This document shows, piece by piece, positions 30,485 to 45,286 of a DNA stretch of 64,000 nt. Both the position numbers and the translations under genes were made by a program. The notes beneath the pieces were generated by a model. The model did no database searches. It saw only the letters and a list, made by a program, of their open reading frames with translations, and was not told the origin of the DNA. Location: the NCBI GenBank assembly GCA_033439795.1, contig JAUTDP010000002.1, positions 3,782,001 through 3,846,000 on the forward strand, given 5' to 3'. This DNA comes from Sordaria brevicollis (taxonomy: Eukaryota; Ascomycota; Sordariomycetes; Sordariales; Sordariaceae). How positions within the stretch are numbered: position 1 is the stretch's first letter; each line of letters starts with the position of its first letter.

Positions 30485-32190
30485 ATGAAGTTCGGAGAGC
30501 AGTTCGACAGGGAATCTGTCCCCCAATGGCGAATCCGTATGTCTTTTTTTCCGTCTTGTCCCTCGGTTGTGCTGACAGAACTGTACCGTACTTTTGGGGA
30601 GTGTGCCTGCTGATCTTTACCGTACCGAAACAGATAACATTGATTACAATTCGCTAAAACACCACATCAAGGCGCACACAACCAGATCCCAGGGCGCTGC
30701 CATTGCTATTCCAGGCCATCAGGGCGCTGCACTCTCAAAGTTCGAAGACGGCCTCTACGACGAACTCTGTCGACAACATGATCGCGTCGACCTGTTTGTA
30801 TCAAGCAAGGCGGACGAGATAGCGCGCCGTATTCGTATGTGTTATCTTCCATGGTCACAGTCACATCGCTACTTAAATCCCCCCCGATTCCGATCGCAAG
30901 TATCACTAACATCTTGGTATGACGTCGCTAGAACATTTATCCAATCAAATACATGCCCTGATTGTCCGATGCGCCGCTTCACCGAGAGAGCGCGCTTCAC
31001 CCAAACGACAACGCCGATTCGCAAAATACGAAGAAGAACTGCTAGAATGCGGTGACGAGATTCACGCCCTCCAGCGCTTTGTCAATGCGCAAACCGTCGC
31101 CTTCCGCAAGATCCTAAAGAAGTACCGGAAATGGACGGGCTCAGCCACCCTCGGCTCACGGTTTAGGGAAACCGTCCTGGCCAACCCCAAGAGCTTCACC
31201 AAGCGCGACTTCTCCCAGCTTCAATCCCAACACGACGACCTACTTCAGACGGTACGCGCGGCATCGCCTAGAAACTCTAGCCGCAGCGGCAGCTCCTCTC
31301 CACCGACCCAGCCCGCCACGCCCACCCGACCGGCCCGCGCCGGAGAACAACGACTCCTGCCTAGCGTGGCCATTGTTGCCGAGGAGGATGCTGCCCCGAC
31401 AGGGTACTGGAACGAATATGACCACGGCAGCGAAGCCGGCGACGACCCTCGCGATGAATATGCCATCTATGTCAACCCGGACGAAGAGATGAGCTTCCCT
31501 GGTGTCAGCAGCATTATGAATTGGATCTCGACACCAGTAAAGAAGATTATGGGGCGTAGCCAAGAACCATCACCAAACGGGCGCGCCGCAAACGAAGGGA
31601 CAGAACAGCAACCTCTGCTAGGTGGATCCTCGCGGAACCAGTCGACCGACCGGTATGGTGCCACTCTTGTGCCGCCGAGTTACTTTACATACCCTCCGGG
31701 AGTTGCTTACACCGACACCGATATCGACGACGACAATGTTAGCGATCGCTTCACCAACTCGCCTCCACACAGCTTCCGCCGCGGCCGTGGGCGCCCCGAG
31801 AGACGAGGTTCTTACGGCTACGCGTCCTCTGAAGAGTTCCCCGAGTCCGGTTACCGAAGCCTAGAACAGCAGCGCATTGCACGCCATCGTGACGAAATGT
31901 TGTTCTGGGGAACTTGGGGTTGTTACCTAGTCACGTTTGTTCTGATGGGTATTGCGACAATGTTGATCATGACGGGCCGACACAAGATGAGGTTGGAGGT
32001 GGATGCTGGCGTGACAGTTGGCATCGTCACCTCGCTAGGCACGGCAGTCGCTGCGTTGTGCTTGTGGAATTCGAGGCACGAGTCTCAGGCGCCTTCGATA
32101 TGGGGAGAGATTGCGGTGTGGGTGACATTTGTGGTTGCCTGCGTCGGCAACGCGATATTGTTGGTTATGATGGTTGGCAAAGCACCTTGA
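30485..32190 (+). CDS. SPX-domain membrane protein
   Basis: Three exons, join(30485..30536, 30634..30834, 30932..32190), give 503 aa. Introns are 97 bp each, with GTATGT donors and a CACTAAC site in the second. The N-terminus MKFGEQFDRESVPQW...NIDYNSLKHHIK is a classic SPX start, and the basic helix FRKILKKYRKW (about residue 145) is the inositol-pyrophosphate-binding part of SPX domains. A disordered Ser/Pro region follows (about 195-400). The C-terminus has three membrane helices (about 407-430, 440-460, 473-498), similar in layout to VTC1/DUF202 modules. There is no polyphosphate polymerase tunnel domain and no RING. It is therefore probably a phosphate or inositol-pyrophosphate sensor tethered to a membrane, likely vacuolar or ER. 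Exact role unknown; relation to VTC accessory subunits is an inference. Confidence 0.87.
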
Positions 32191-32770
32191 TGGCAGCCCA
32201 CGCTTATGCGATTATGCAGGTGAGAGTATATTGTCTATGCCAAGCACGAAGAAGGCCGAGGGCATTCGGAAGTTATCAACAATTCTATATAACGACTTTT
32301 ACGTTTACACACGCCTTTCAAAAACGCATTGGATAGCTCATGAGTTAGCGGAATAGGGTTACCAGACCCACACGTCATAGCAAGATACCTTAGACACATA
32401 AACACTGTTCCTTACAAACTACATAGACAGCACCATACGTTCGGCTTTCTTAGTGACTCTTCGAAGCAGCAAACCGGTATTGCCGTCTCATCCTGAGATC
32501 TGCATAATATTTCCATATGCCATGCAGGGTCTCTGCATCCCGAGGTCTCTTTCTGTCCACAGCTTCGGTTGTCATTTGTCAACATTGGCCGAGGAGAGGC
32601 CTTTGCGGGGAAGACCATCGTGCAATTTGTGAATCACCTCCTTCCCCTCGGTTATTCGCCCCATGTCCAGACCCATACCAGCATCCAATTCAGGAAATGG
32701 GTCGGTATACGAACAAGTTTTCCAATTGAAGAAGCTGATGATACCGACCGGAAAGCGCTCGGCCGTTGTC

Positions 32771-32871
32771 GTATATAAGAGTCACCCCTGCTCCACTTAG
32801 GTAACTGTGTGAGTGCTACCTCCGCGGACCTCATCGCCGAGTTGGAGAGAGTTGGGGTATATAGTCACCCC
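32771..32871 (+). promoter_or_regulatory. Duplicated TATA / GTCACCCC promoter module
   Basis: GTATATAAGAGTCACCCC at 32771-32788 and GTATATAGTCACCCC at 32857-32871 share a TATA-like core joined to GTCACCCC, 86 bp apart. The second lies 130 bp before the ncd-2 start and is a good TATA candidate. The arrangement suggests a local duplication of a core promoter or two alternative starts. Confidence 0.5.
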
Positions 32872-32901
32872 GCATCTCACCTCAGTTCAGCTCGTTCTTG
32901 C

Positions 32902-32958
32902 ATGATCATCTTCAGTCTCATCAACACAACCATTCCAATATCAAATAAAGACACTTAA
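32902..32958 (+). promoter_or_regulatory. Upstream ORF in the ncd-2 leader
   Basis: An 18-codon frame, ATG to TAA (MIIFSLINTTIPISNKDT), ending 28 nt before the main ATG and in a different frame. If transcription starts about 30 nt after the second TATA module, it lies inside the mRNA leader and could dampen translation. Confidence 0.45.
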
Positions 32959-32986
32959 TCAATACTCACCAAACAGACCACTCAAA

Positions 32987-34528
32987 ATGCACTTCCCAGG
33001 CCACAAGGACAAAAAGAAGGAGGAAGCCGCTCAGACGGCCCTCACCAAGCTCAACTCATGGTTTCCCACCACCAAGAACCCCGTCATCATCAGCGCTCCC
33101 ATGTATCTGATCGCCAACGGCACTTTGGCAGCTGAGGTATCCAAGGCCGGCGGTATTGGTTCGTTTCCCCCCCTTTCTCTTCTTTCATCCAACTTCATCA
33201 CCTCACCTTACCTACCACTAACACCCCCATCAAACAGGTTTCATAGCAGGCGGCTTCGACTTCCGCCCCGGCTCCTCCCAGTTAACCACCCTCTCCAACG
33301 AACTCTCCCTCGCCCGCAAAGCCCTCGACCTCTCCGACCGTCCCCTAACCCCTTTGCCCGCCATCGGCGTCGGTCTGCTTTTGACCCATACCGTCTCCGT
33401 GCCCCATATCATCGACACCGTCCTGCCTATTCTGCAGGAACATTCTCCCCAAGCGGTGTGGTTGTTCGCTAACGATCCCGATTTCGAATCCTCTGAAACC
33501 ACACCCGAAAATGAAAAGGGAAAAGCGAAGCAACTGATTGAGGCTTTCCACGCCTCGGGGTTTGTGGTTTTCTTCCAGGTCGGGACGGTGAAGGATGCGA
33601 GGAAGGCGGTGGAGGATGGGGCGGATGTGATTGTGGCGCAGGGAGTTGATGCGGGCGGGCATCAGGTGCAGCAGGGGAGTGGGATTGTGAGCCTTGTACC
33701 GGAGGTGAGGGATATGGTTGAGAGGGAGTTTAAGGAGAGGGAGGTGGTGGTTGTGGCGGCTGGAGGTGTCGCTGATGGGAGGGGGGTTGCTTCGGCTATT
33801 GGGCTAGGTGAGTTTTTACTTTCTGGAGGTTGAGATGGGGATATGAGGTGCTAATAAGGATGGATGTTGAATAGGTGCCTCGGGTGTCGTGTTGGGAACT
33901 CGCGTAAGTCCTTTTCTTCTTTAACCACCTTTCTCGACTTCCAACCGACAAGACAAGACAAGACACTAACAGACTTCCAACAGTTCATCGTAGCAACCGA
34001 AGCCGCCACCCCCGAATTCCGCCGGAAGCTCATCCTCGAGACCACCGATGGAGGTATCAATACCGTCAAGTAAGTCTTTCTTGTTGCTTCCTTTTTTTCA
34101 TCTTGCAGCCATACAATGACCCTCACAACAAGAAACCATGATATTAACCATAAGATATAATAGATCCCAATTCCACGACCAAATCAACAGCACCACAATC
34201 TGGCACCCCGTCTACGACGGCCGAGCCGTCCGCGGCGCTTCGTACGAGGATCACGCCGCCGGCGTCCCCTTTGAGGAGAACTACAAGAAGTTCAAGGAGG
34301 CCGCTAGTGCTGGCGATAATTCGCGGGCTGTTACTTGGGCGTATGTTTTTTTCTCTGCCTTTCTCCAAAATAAAACAATTTGTGTGGCGTTTACTAACCA
34401 GGAAAACGTGTAACAGCGGAACCGCCCTGGGTCTGGTAAAGAATCAAAAGCCGGCTGGACAGATTGTCGAAGAGTTGAGGAAGGAGGCTAAGGAGGTGAT
34501 TAGGAAGATTCAAGTTTATGCTGCTTAG
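32987..34528 (+). CDS. ncd-2: Nitronate monooxygenase (2-nitropropane dioxygenase)
   Basis: FMN enzyme that oxidises alkyl nitronates and nitroalkanes such as propionate-3-nitronate, giving protection against nitro toxins. The Neurospora ncd-2 enzyme is the reference for this class. Six exons, join(32987..33158, 33238..33807, 33875..33903, 33984..34069, 34164..34340, 34417..34528), give 381 aa. Exon 3 is only 29 nt. All donors are GT (GTTCGT, GTGAGT, GTAAGT, GTAAGT, GTATGT) and all phases agree. TIM-barrel motifs: NPVIISAPMYLIANGTLAAEVSKAGGIGF, GFVVFFQVGTVKDARKA, VIVAQGVDAGGHQ (catalytic His region) and VVVVAAGGVADGRGVASAIGLGA (phosphate-binding loop). The gene converges on the amidohydrolase gene. 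Enzyme class firm; the ncd-2 name rests on similarity and gene neighbourhood as I recall them. Confidence 0.92.
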
Positions 34529-35109
34529 GAGAGAAAAGAGGGAAAGATGTTACGGATGTAACAGACGGGATGTGTGTGGCTAATGAAGTTATGACTATCG
34601 ATGGGAATTGAACATGCACGCAGATGTTGATTTGGCGAATTCAAATTGCAAGAGAGTTTTATCTTTGCAGACAGTGATTTCCGGATGCTTGTTCAAGTGA
34701 TTCGACCCTTCGTTACAAGTTGAGGAACGAAGAGCGACAAACGGTAAATGATAACTTAAAAGAGATGGAGAATATAAATTAGCAAGGTTGGTTCATGTCG
34801 AGTGAGACTGAAGAGACGACTGGAACAGAAGTGAAGTATGGTTTAGCTAATCCTTGGTCTTAAAACCTGTGGAAATGAAAGATAAACTCTACGATCTGTC
34901 TAATCTACATAGTTCTTGTTTACACTGTCCTATATCCTGTCTCGTATCCCGTCGTGTATCATCAAAATCATAACCTCACATCCTTCGTATATGAAAACTT
35001 ACCTTTCCATTCCCTTATTCTTCAAACCCTTCACAAACCTTTTCACAACCATTTCCCAACTCTTTCCCAACTCTTTCCTAACCCTTTACCAAAACACTTT
35101 CCAGCATCT
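34529..35109. other. Convergent 3' region, pyrimidine-rich
   Basis: 581 bp between two convergent genes. The part from about 34990 to 35109 is rich in repeated TTTCCCAACTC-like text that continues into the end of the neighbouring coding region. No gene is seen. Confidence 0.55.
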
Positions 35110-37157
35110 TTACAAATCTTCCCTCAACCCCTCTCCGTTCTCCTTCAGCACCATCCTCTCCTTCTTCTCCTCCTCCTCCCGATCATAAACCTTCCTACCC
35201 CCAACCCACGTCTCCCTCACTTTAATCTTCCTCAACCCTTCCCAACCCTTTCTATCTTCACCACTAACAGCCAACACCTCCAACGGCTCATCAAGCACCA
35301 CCCAATCCGCAAACGCCCCCTCCTGAATCACGCCCGTCTTCCCCTCCGTAAACATACCTCCCGCCACCCCAATTGTAAACCCAGCCAGCGCCTCCTCCAG
35401 ACTCAGCGCCTCGTCCGTATACCACCCCTCATCACTCTTACCATCCTTCCCCTTTCCGGTGTGCGGGTTCTTCCGGGTGATGGCCGCGTACATGCCTTCG
35501 AACGGGTTAGGCGGTTCAACGGGGAAATCCGATCCCAGAACAGGCTGGACTTGTAGGTCGTGAATTAGGCTGCGCATGCGATACGCTTCCTTCGCCGTGC
35601 GTTCGGGACCAAGGCGGGATTCGGCGTACGCCATGTCGGAGGTGGCGTGCGTGGGCTGGATGGAGGGGATGATTCCGAGGTCGCGGATGCGGGCTTGGTC
35701 GGAGGGGTGGATGATTTGGGAGTGTTCGATGCGGAAGCGGTGCGAGGCGTTCTGACAGGTTTTGAGGGGGGTTCCGGCGGGGCAGGCGTCTTTGAGGGCG
35801 GCTTCGAGCGCGTCAATGGCGTACCGGTTGGCTAGGTCGCCGATGGCGTGGATGTTGACTTGGTAACCCGCGTTGGACCAGGAGCGGGCGAGAGACTCCA
35901 AGGTGGAGCCGTTGACGAGCAAAGAGCCGCGCGTGGAAGGTTTGTCGGAGTAAGGGTCGATCATGGCGCTGCCCCACGACCCCAGGGCGCCGTCGGCAAA
36001 GAGCTTGACGCTGCGGATGGTGAGCATGCCGTCATCGTGGACCGTCTTGACGGCGTCGGCCTCGAACGGGCAGAAGGTGTTGCGCTCGCCGCACTCGACC
36101 ATGGCGTACACGCGCAGCGTCCACCAGTCTTCGTTGCGGCTGGCTTCCTCGAACACTTCCAGGTCGGTGGGCGTGACGCCGGCGTCGTTCATGCCGACCA
36201 GGCCGACCTTGTGCAGCTCCTTCATGGCGGACTTGAGGAAGGTCTTCTTGCGCTCGGCGTCGGGCTTGGGCCACAGCGAGGTGACGATGTCCATGGCGTT
36301 GTCGCAGAAAACGCCCATGCCGGGCTCGCGGATGATCTCGCCGCCGGGAACGTCCTCGGGGAGAGACTCGGGAGGGATGAGATCCAGAATGGCCTGCGAG
36401 ACCCAGGTGCAGTGAACATCAACGCGGTCCAGCATGATGTACTTGCCCTTGAGAGCCGGGTCAGAATCGAGCATTGCCTGTTTTCTTTTCGTCAGCATCC
36501 TTTCCCCCATGCCAAAACCTTTAGAACCAGATTAATACTCACAGCACTAGGCATCTCCCCCAAAACCATCTGATCCCAACCCACCCCCCTCACCCAATTC
36601 TCCTTGCTTCCCACCTCGGGGTTACGCCCATCCCCCTTTTCCTTTTCCTTCTCCTTCAAATACCCCCTCACCCTCTCCCTAACCTCCTCACCACTCTTCG
36701 CCCCAAACAAATCCACGCTATGCAAAAACTCTCCATACTGAATCAGATGTCCATGCCCATCCCAGATTCCCGGGATCACATGTCCCTCCCTCGTCTCGAC
36801 AATCGCACTGGGACTCCCATCTTCATTGTGGTAATAGTCGTTATCGCCGACCACGAGCACGTCCTCGGCCGAGTGGAACACCTTTGTGAACTTGCCGTCG
36901 GCGGAAATGGAAAAGCAGTCGGCTTCCTTGGTGGAGCCAGCGGCGGTTTTGACGGAGGTGTAGCAGTAGGTTTTCGCTGTGGTGATAGCAGAGTCGGCGT
37001 GGGAAGTGCCCGTGCTAGGACCGAAGAGGGAGAAGGAGGAGGCGGGGTGATTGACGTGGATGAGGAAAGCGAGGGCGAGGGCGCCGAGAGAGAGGCGGGG
37101 GGCCCAGTAGAGGACGCCTGGGGAGCGGGAGTCTGGTGGTGGTGGTGGTGATGCCAT
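35110..37157 (-). CDS. YtcJ-type metal-dependent amidohydrolase, membrane-anchored
   Basis: Two exons, complement(35110..36477, 36543..37157), joined across a 65-bp GTGAGT...AACAG intron in phase 0, give 660 aa. A poly-Pro start is followed by a hydrophobic segment (VLYWAPRLSLGALALAFLIHV, about 15-37) that should be a signal anchor, putting the catalytic domain in the lumen or outside. The amidohydrolase 3 fold is clear: metal-binding HxH at H135/H137 (IPGIWDGHGHL), VGMNDAGVTP, VNIHAIGDLANRYAIDA, HRFRIEHSQIIHPSD and the C-terminal VLGSDFPVEPPNPFEGMYAA with the catalytic Asp. The usual carboxylated Lys is not obvious, as in other YtcJ proteins. Substrate unknown; related enzymes act on N-substituted formamides or cyclic amides. 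The extreme C-terminal region is Glu/Lys-rich. Confidence 0.88.
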
Positions 37158-38309
37158 TTCGGCTTTTTATGTCTTTCTTTTCCCTTTTTTATTGACGCTG
37201 CGTATGTGGTCTGGTGAAAACGAAAGTTCAAGTGGATGGCGGCGTTGTCTCGCTTGGTGACGTCGAGATGCAGGTTCCCGATAACGTCCCTTTTTGGGAA
37301 ATGTAGTCACCTCGTGGTCTCTGTTTGCGGCGTGTTTGGTCAACTGAGAAATATTTTTTTTTTTGGGAAATTTGAAAGAGAAATGGGAAAATATCATGTT
37401 CCCCTCATATAAAAGCCGTGAGTCAAACAAAAATTCAAAGGATGATTTAGTCAAATAGTTCGGACTAAAGAAGGAATATTTGCCCCGATGTCACTATCAT
37501 GCAACCAAGAAACCCCCGGTTATCTGGTGGCCGATAATGCAAGAAACCCCCCCACACCGGCGGCGAACATTAACCGGGCTGCCGGAGCGGCAACGTCTGC
37601 CGGAGGGCCCGGACCGGTCGTTCTCGATTCAGTTATGTTATCAGTGGACTTTTATGCGAGTCAAACCGTCAATGATTGAATGTGATTGACAACCAAGAGA
37701 CCTTTTATAGAGATCTGTAGTTGTGTGGTTAGCAAACACAGATAAGCTTCACTATATGACGTACATCGGATGGATCCCGATGGACCAGAGACATCAATAT
37801 CGGAGTCTAGGTTATGGATAAACTTCTTCCTGGTTCCTGGTTCCTGAATCGAAAAGACAAACAACTCCTTTTTTTCCTCCCAGTAATTGTAATACACAAG
37901 GAATTTACATTGCTTCGTTGCCTAGCGCGTAACAAATAAGTCTCAACGTATACAAGAATGCAGGGATGCTAAAGCTCACTAGAGGTACTGAAAAGGGTTC
38001 GAAAACAACATACATTCCATCTATATACAGCTCTTGTGCGCCGGCCGGGAAAGCGGCGAGATAACGATGATCATTTCCAGCACCAACAAACCTCGCACGA
38101 AAGCAGAAAGAAACCCAAAACAGGTCCAAGAATAAACTGATAAGAATGAGAAAGGAAAAAGAGGTATGCCATCATAATTCGACACACATGCCACCCAATA
38201 CTCGCGTAGCAGCACCGTTCTTGTCTTCATGCAGCCATTCCAGCCATTCCACCATGACACGTTCACCGTATTCCACCCTCGAACGCAACCCATCACCTTT
38301 TGTATTCTT
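37158..38309. other. Intergenic region between tandem minus-strand genes
   Basis: Holds the amidohydrolase promoter and the RSP5 3' UTR. No frame or RNA gene is supported. Confidence 0.55.
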
Positions 38310-41228
<2,919 letters not shown>

Positions 41229-41883
41229 TTTGGTAGATGAAGAGCGCGTCAACAAACTCGCACGCTTGGCTTGTTTCCGTCTCGTCTCCTAGACCAAGCA
41301 GAGTGCTGGTCGCAATCGGGTCGGAATGTCGGTCGCTCTCTCTTCGCAGTCTCGCTCGCTCGTCTGGAATCGAGGACTCTCGGCGGCTGGATGCAGGCGG
41401 GGCGGGGACAAAAGGAGGGCGGGTCGTCGACGATGGTAGCAGGCAGGCTGATTGATTGATGCAATAAGGCCAACACCTTTTGCGATGGACGACGGACGCT
41501 GACGTTGTCGACAGGAACGTGCAGTCACTAGTAGCAATGGAAAAGGATGCGTGCGGCAGAGTGGATGGAATTCCGTAGGTGGCAGTAGGTGGTAGATGGA
41601 AGCTTAGAGGGACTCTTGAGCGCCTGGAGGTGGTGAGGCTGTGCTGCTCTTGGTGACTGGTGGGTGGTCGGCCGGGCCCCCCGCTTTGGGAATCTCACGC
41701 TGCACTGTCAGGTTGCCCGTCACGACGAACGGCGGCGGAAGGCGGAATGGACAGCTAAAAGGCCAAGCAATCCAAGCAAGAGAGCCAAGGTTGGGCTGTG
41801 GCTAATACTGTACTCTGGACAGGATAAGTCGGCAAGATATCTCTTTAGTACTGATAGAAGACCCTTCCAGTGGATTCAACCAG

Positions 41884-41893
41884 TACCTAGGTA
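41884..41893. promoter_or_regulatory. TACCTAGGTA palindrome upstream of RSP5
   Basis: Third perfect copy, 656 bp upstream of the RSP5 start and directly followed by a second GGTACC-containing half, giving TACCTAGGTAGGTACC. Confidence 0.4.
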
Positions 41894-42789
41894 GGTACCC
41901 TCATACCCGAGGCTCGTCTGGTAAGGATGTGTGGTGGTGGTGTTGAGGTTTATTTGCCGTCCTTCAGTTCTTGGGGTTTGTCGCGGTGAAGAAGCTGGAA
42001 GTGGCGGGTGGGCGGTTGGACCACTGCAACTGAGGAACACATTACAGACGGGAACCTATCATTCGCAGGCTGCATGCCCTCACAACTAAAGCGTAACGAC
42101 GTACTTGCAAGACTTTCATTAACAGCAGAGAGTTAAGCTTGGATCTAACGAACCAGCGCCGGAGCAGTGAAAAAAAGTACCAAGTTAGTTCGACTACTTG
42201 GTGACAGAACCCAGCCGAAAGAAGATGGAAAAGGTCGAGAAACCCTGAATGTCCTGCGATGTTGCGAAAAAGTGGTGCATCCAAGCCAAGAAATTGACGA
42301 GTGTCGAAGTTGGAAGCAAGTGAAGAGGCGGGCATGCAACCGTTGGTGAGACAGTCAGTGGCTCATCAGCCTTAACAAGTTTTGTTTGTTACGGTGGTAT
42401 AATTTAATCCGGAAATCTAACTCTCATGTTAGTGCTCCACGTACTTCCATTACCACTGCGCCTTTCTGACTAGGTACGTACAGACCAGGATCACAGCAGA
42501 AGGCCTGCAAGAAGCGAGACCTAACTGAAGCGGAAGGTGCCCACAGTGCGGAACTCTTTCTGCTTTCTTGCTCGTTCGAGTCTCCAGGGGCCGCATTGCT
42601 TGGCAGAGCTTCCAGATCTCTCGACCAACATCAAATCATCAACATCATCGTTACCACAAAGAATAACCTTAACATGGACGACATATTCCGTGTCTTTATG
42701 ACAGCCGAATTTGAAAACTCACTATCATAGTACAAGTACATTTTTGCGGTGTCTATAAATAATCAATAAACCTCGCAATGATTCGTTTC

Positions 42790-42792
<3 letters not shown>

Positions 42793-42854
<62 letters not shown>
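42793..42854. repeat. Homopolymer T62
   Basis: About 62 uninterrupted T residues followed by CAAAAAAAGG. This is the longest such run in the window. Length is likely polymorphic or uncertain. Confidence 0.9.
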
Positions 42855-44471
42855 CAAAAAAAGGTCCTCCAGATGTCTAGAAACGCCCCAGTAGGGGTGG
42901 GCTTCCGAGGTACCTCAGGTTGCGCCAAGATGTCACAGAAGCAGCCTGGAGGTATTCCAATATAAAGGATATCCAGACAGATACCCAGACATTCGAATTC
43001 GAATCCGAGACCCTTCCCAAGACCTTGTCACAGAACGCAATCAAGCATCAAGAAGATATTGTGGAATGATGCGGTGTCTGGACCTCATCCCACCGTACGA
43101 AATAACCACAAGACGCACCGTGCTCGTGCAAAAAAGAACGGCGGGACGGCGGGCTTTACCCCCGTTGCCGCCGGCCGAGACACTGCGTGAGGACTTGTTC
43201 CAACAATAGCATACCTATCACTGACATGTAAACGCCGACACCGCACGCGAGGTGTTACTGCATCTACTTTGGAAAACCTTAAAAACCAGACTTCAAAAAG
43301 TAGGAACTGTCTTGTCAATGGATCATGACACCGACTTTGGCTTAGGATATGTTGTGTAGAATGGAATTGTCTATATAGAAACGTGCTCGAACTAAAGATA
43401 GAAGAGGACCTTGCAACTATCATGTGGATTATCACGAAGAAGTTTGTTACAAGATAATCTCGGCTCAAAATGTCAAAGTTGTATCGTGCCAAGCAACATA
43501 TTGGGAGGTCATTGGGCACCAGGCATATTAACACGCACTTTTGGATGCTCAGACCTTTCAACCATAACAGTATCTCCAGTGGGAAATGTTGAGATGTGCA
43601 AGTCCGCGGCAAAGCGGCGGCACATGGGATCTCGAGATCCGTGGGCACTGCCTTATTTAGTGTCAAGTCCAGCGGTGTGGATGAAGTGACATTGTTCACT
43701 GGCTATATTGGGTAACCAAGCTCGCGGTGTACATGTCAAGTGATGTGGCTTCAATTATTGCCAAAGCTACTGCGTAGGCTGATTCAGTAATGATGGTAAA
43801 GCTAGCAGTTGGAAAAGAACCCCTATTAAGCAACTTGGCTGATGGAACAATGCTCAAGCTTCGCCAGCAAATCTTCAACTTTCATCCCAAGTGGTGCTTG
43901 GAGAAGCCAAGTATTATAGCCATAGCAGAAGATGTCGAACCAAAAAAAAAAAATGGACGGCGCTTTATGGCAAATGATCAGGTACAAAAAAGAAGAAAAG
44001 AACAAAATGATAACGAAGAAAAAAATTGAGCATTTGGAATTGGCCTTTGCCTTCTTTTTGTTTTGACCCTCCCACCCATTGACGCCTTGCCGATACGCGC
44101 AGCCAAAATGAAAACTTTGAAAAATCCCATTGCTCCCATGGTGCAAGAAAACAGGCCAAGACAACCAACCCTTCTTTCGTTTCCATCCATTCATTCCTCC
44201 ACCATTCAAATATCCTTTTTCATCCTCTCCCCAATTGCTGATATATCCTAATCTTACACCGATGATAAAAGATGACCATATAAATCATGCCAATCCGAAC
44301 TCGAGGTGTCTGATAGTAGTGGTGCGGAAAGCTCGCTCCCGGCTTTAGATGTGGCGCAATTCTCGGTAGTGCCTGTCATTTCGGAAGGGGACGCCGCGCA
44401 TACGGCTGTAGTTGTCCTAGTTGTCCGGATGGTCGCTGGATCCCGTGCCGTGTCATACCAGCACCAAATGA

Positions 44472-45286
44472 CTAGTAAGGAGCGTAGCCTCCTCGCCCGC
44501 GTCCACGATAACCGCCACGGTAGGCTCCCCGGGGAGGGAAACCACCCCGCCCACCGAAGTAGCCGCCACGACCGCCTCCACGGAAGGAACCGCGACCGCC
44601 TCGGCCGCCGCGCGACATGCCGGGAATATTCGTGCGCTTGGGAACGACCTTAATGTTGCGACCCTTGAAAACACTCTCGTTGAGGACAAGGGCTTGTGCG
44701 ACAAGGCTTGGTTCGGTAAACTCGACGTAGGCGTAGCTATGGATCGCACGGCGTTGTTAGTGTCTGTACTTCATAATGCTTGACCGGAAAAGAACGGTGA
44801 TTGCCTACCCCTTAGGCTGTCCAGTAAATTTGTCAAGAAGGATGGTGACTCGGTTGATAGAACCGCAGCTCTGGAAGTGCGCCTGGATCTCCTCGGGCGA
44901 AGCTGAATAGTCTACGTTGCCGACGAAGATGCTCCGGCTGTCAATGTCCTCCTTGTTCTCGGTAAGCTCGTGGTGCTGCTGGTCCAGGCTGGCTTGCATC
45001 TCGCGGAGTTTGGCGGCCTCCTCTTCCATCTCGGCGACACGGCGCTTCATGGCCGAGATCTCCTCCTGTTCACAATAACTTGGTGTTAGCGCCTGCACTC
45101 CTTGTGGAAGCAAACACGGTGGTTCGTATCGCGGGGTCTGGGCCGAAGCTGGCGCACCTCATCATCGTTGGCATCGTCTCCAGCGGTCTGCTGCTCTGGC
45201 TGCTGCTCTGGCTGCTGCTGCTGCTCCTCCTGTTGCTCCTGAGGAGCCTCCTGAGGCTTCTCCTCCTCTTTCGCCACGGACGACAT
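44472..45286 (-). CDS. pab2: Pab2-type nuclear poly(A)-binding protein (PABPN1 family)
   Basis: Nuclear RNA-binding protein that coats poly(A) tails and links to exosome-dependent RNA decay. Three exons, complement(44472..44736, 44809..45065, 45158..45286), give 216 aa. The introns are 92 bp (donor GTGCGC) and 72 bp (donor GTAGGC), both slightly unusual donors. The N-terminus is Glu/Gln-rich (residues 1-43), followed by a coiled coil ([19 protein letters not shown], about 48-85) as in PABPN1, then one RRM with RNP2 IFVGNV (about 89) and RNP1 KGYAYVEF (about 128). The C-terminus is an RGG region ending in GYAPY. Layout and length fit Pab2/PABPN1 well. Divergent from AIP1, with a tRNA gene between. 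Confidence 0.9.

Larger units (their letters stand above)
32191..32986. other. Intergenic region and ncd-2 promoter
   Basis: SPX 3' region and promoter of the nitronate monooxygenase gene. It contains two TATATA-GTCACCCC modules (32771-32788 and 32857-32871) and a short upstream ORF (32902-32958). No other gene is seen. Confidence 0.6.
41229..44471. other. Gene-poor intergenic region, about 3.2 kb
   Basis: Upstream of RSP5 and downstream of Pab2. It contains a TACCTAGGTA site (41884-41893) and a T62 run (42793-42854). A 204-codon minus-strand frame (43085-43699) starts at GTG and has no similarity or codon character I trust. Nothing else is supported. Confidence 0.6.

Noticed and set aside
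43085..43699. 204-codon minus-strand frame in a gene-poor stretch
   Set aside because: Starts at GTG, has no recognisable domain, and its composition looks random.
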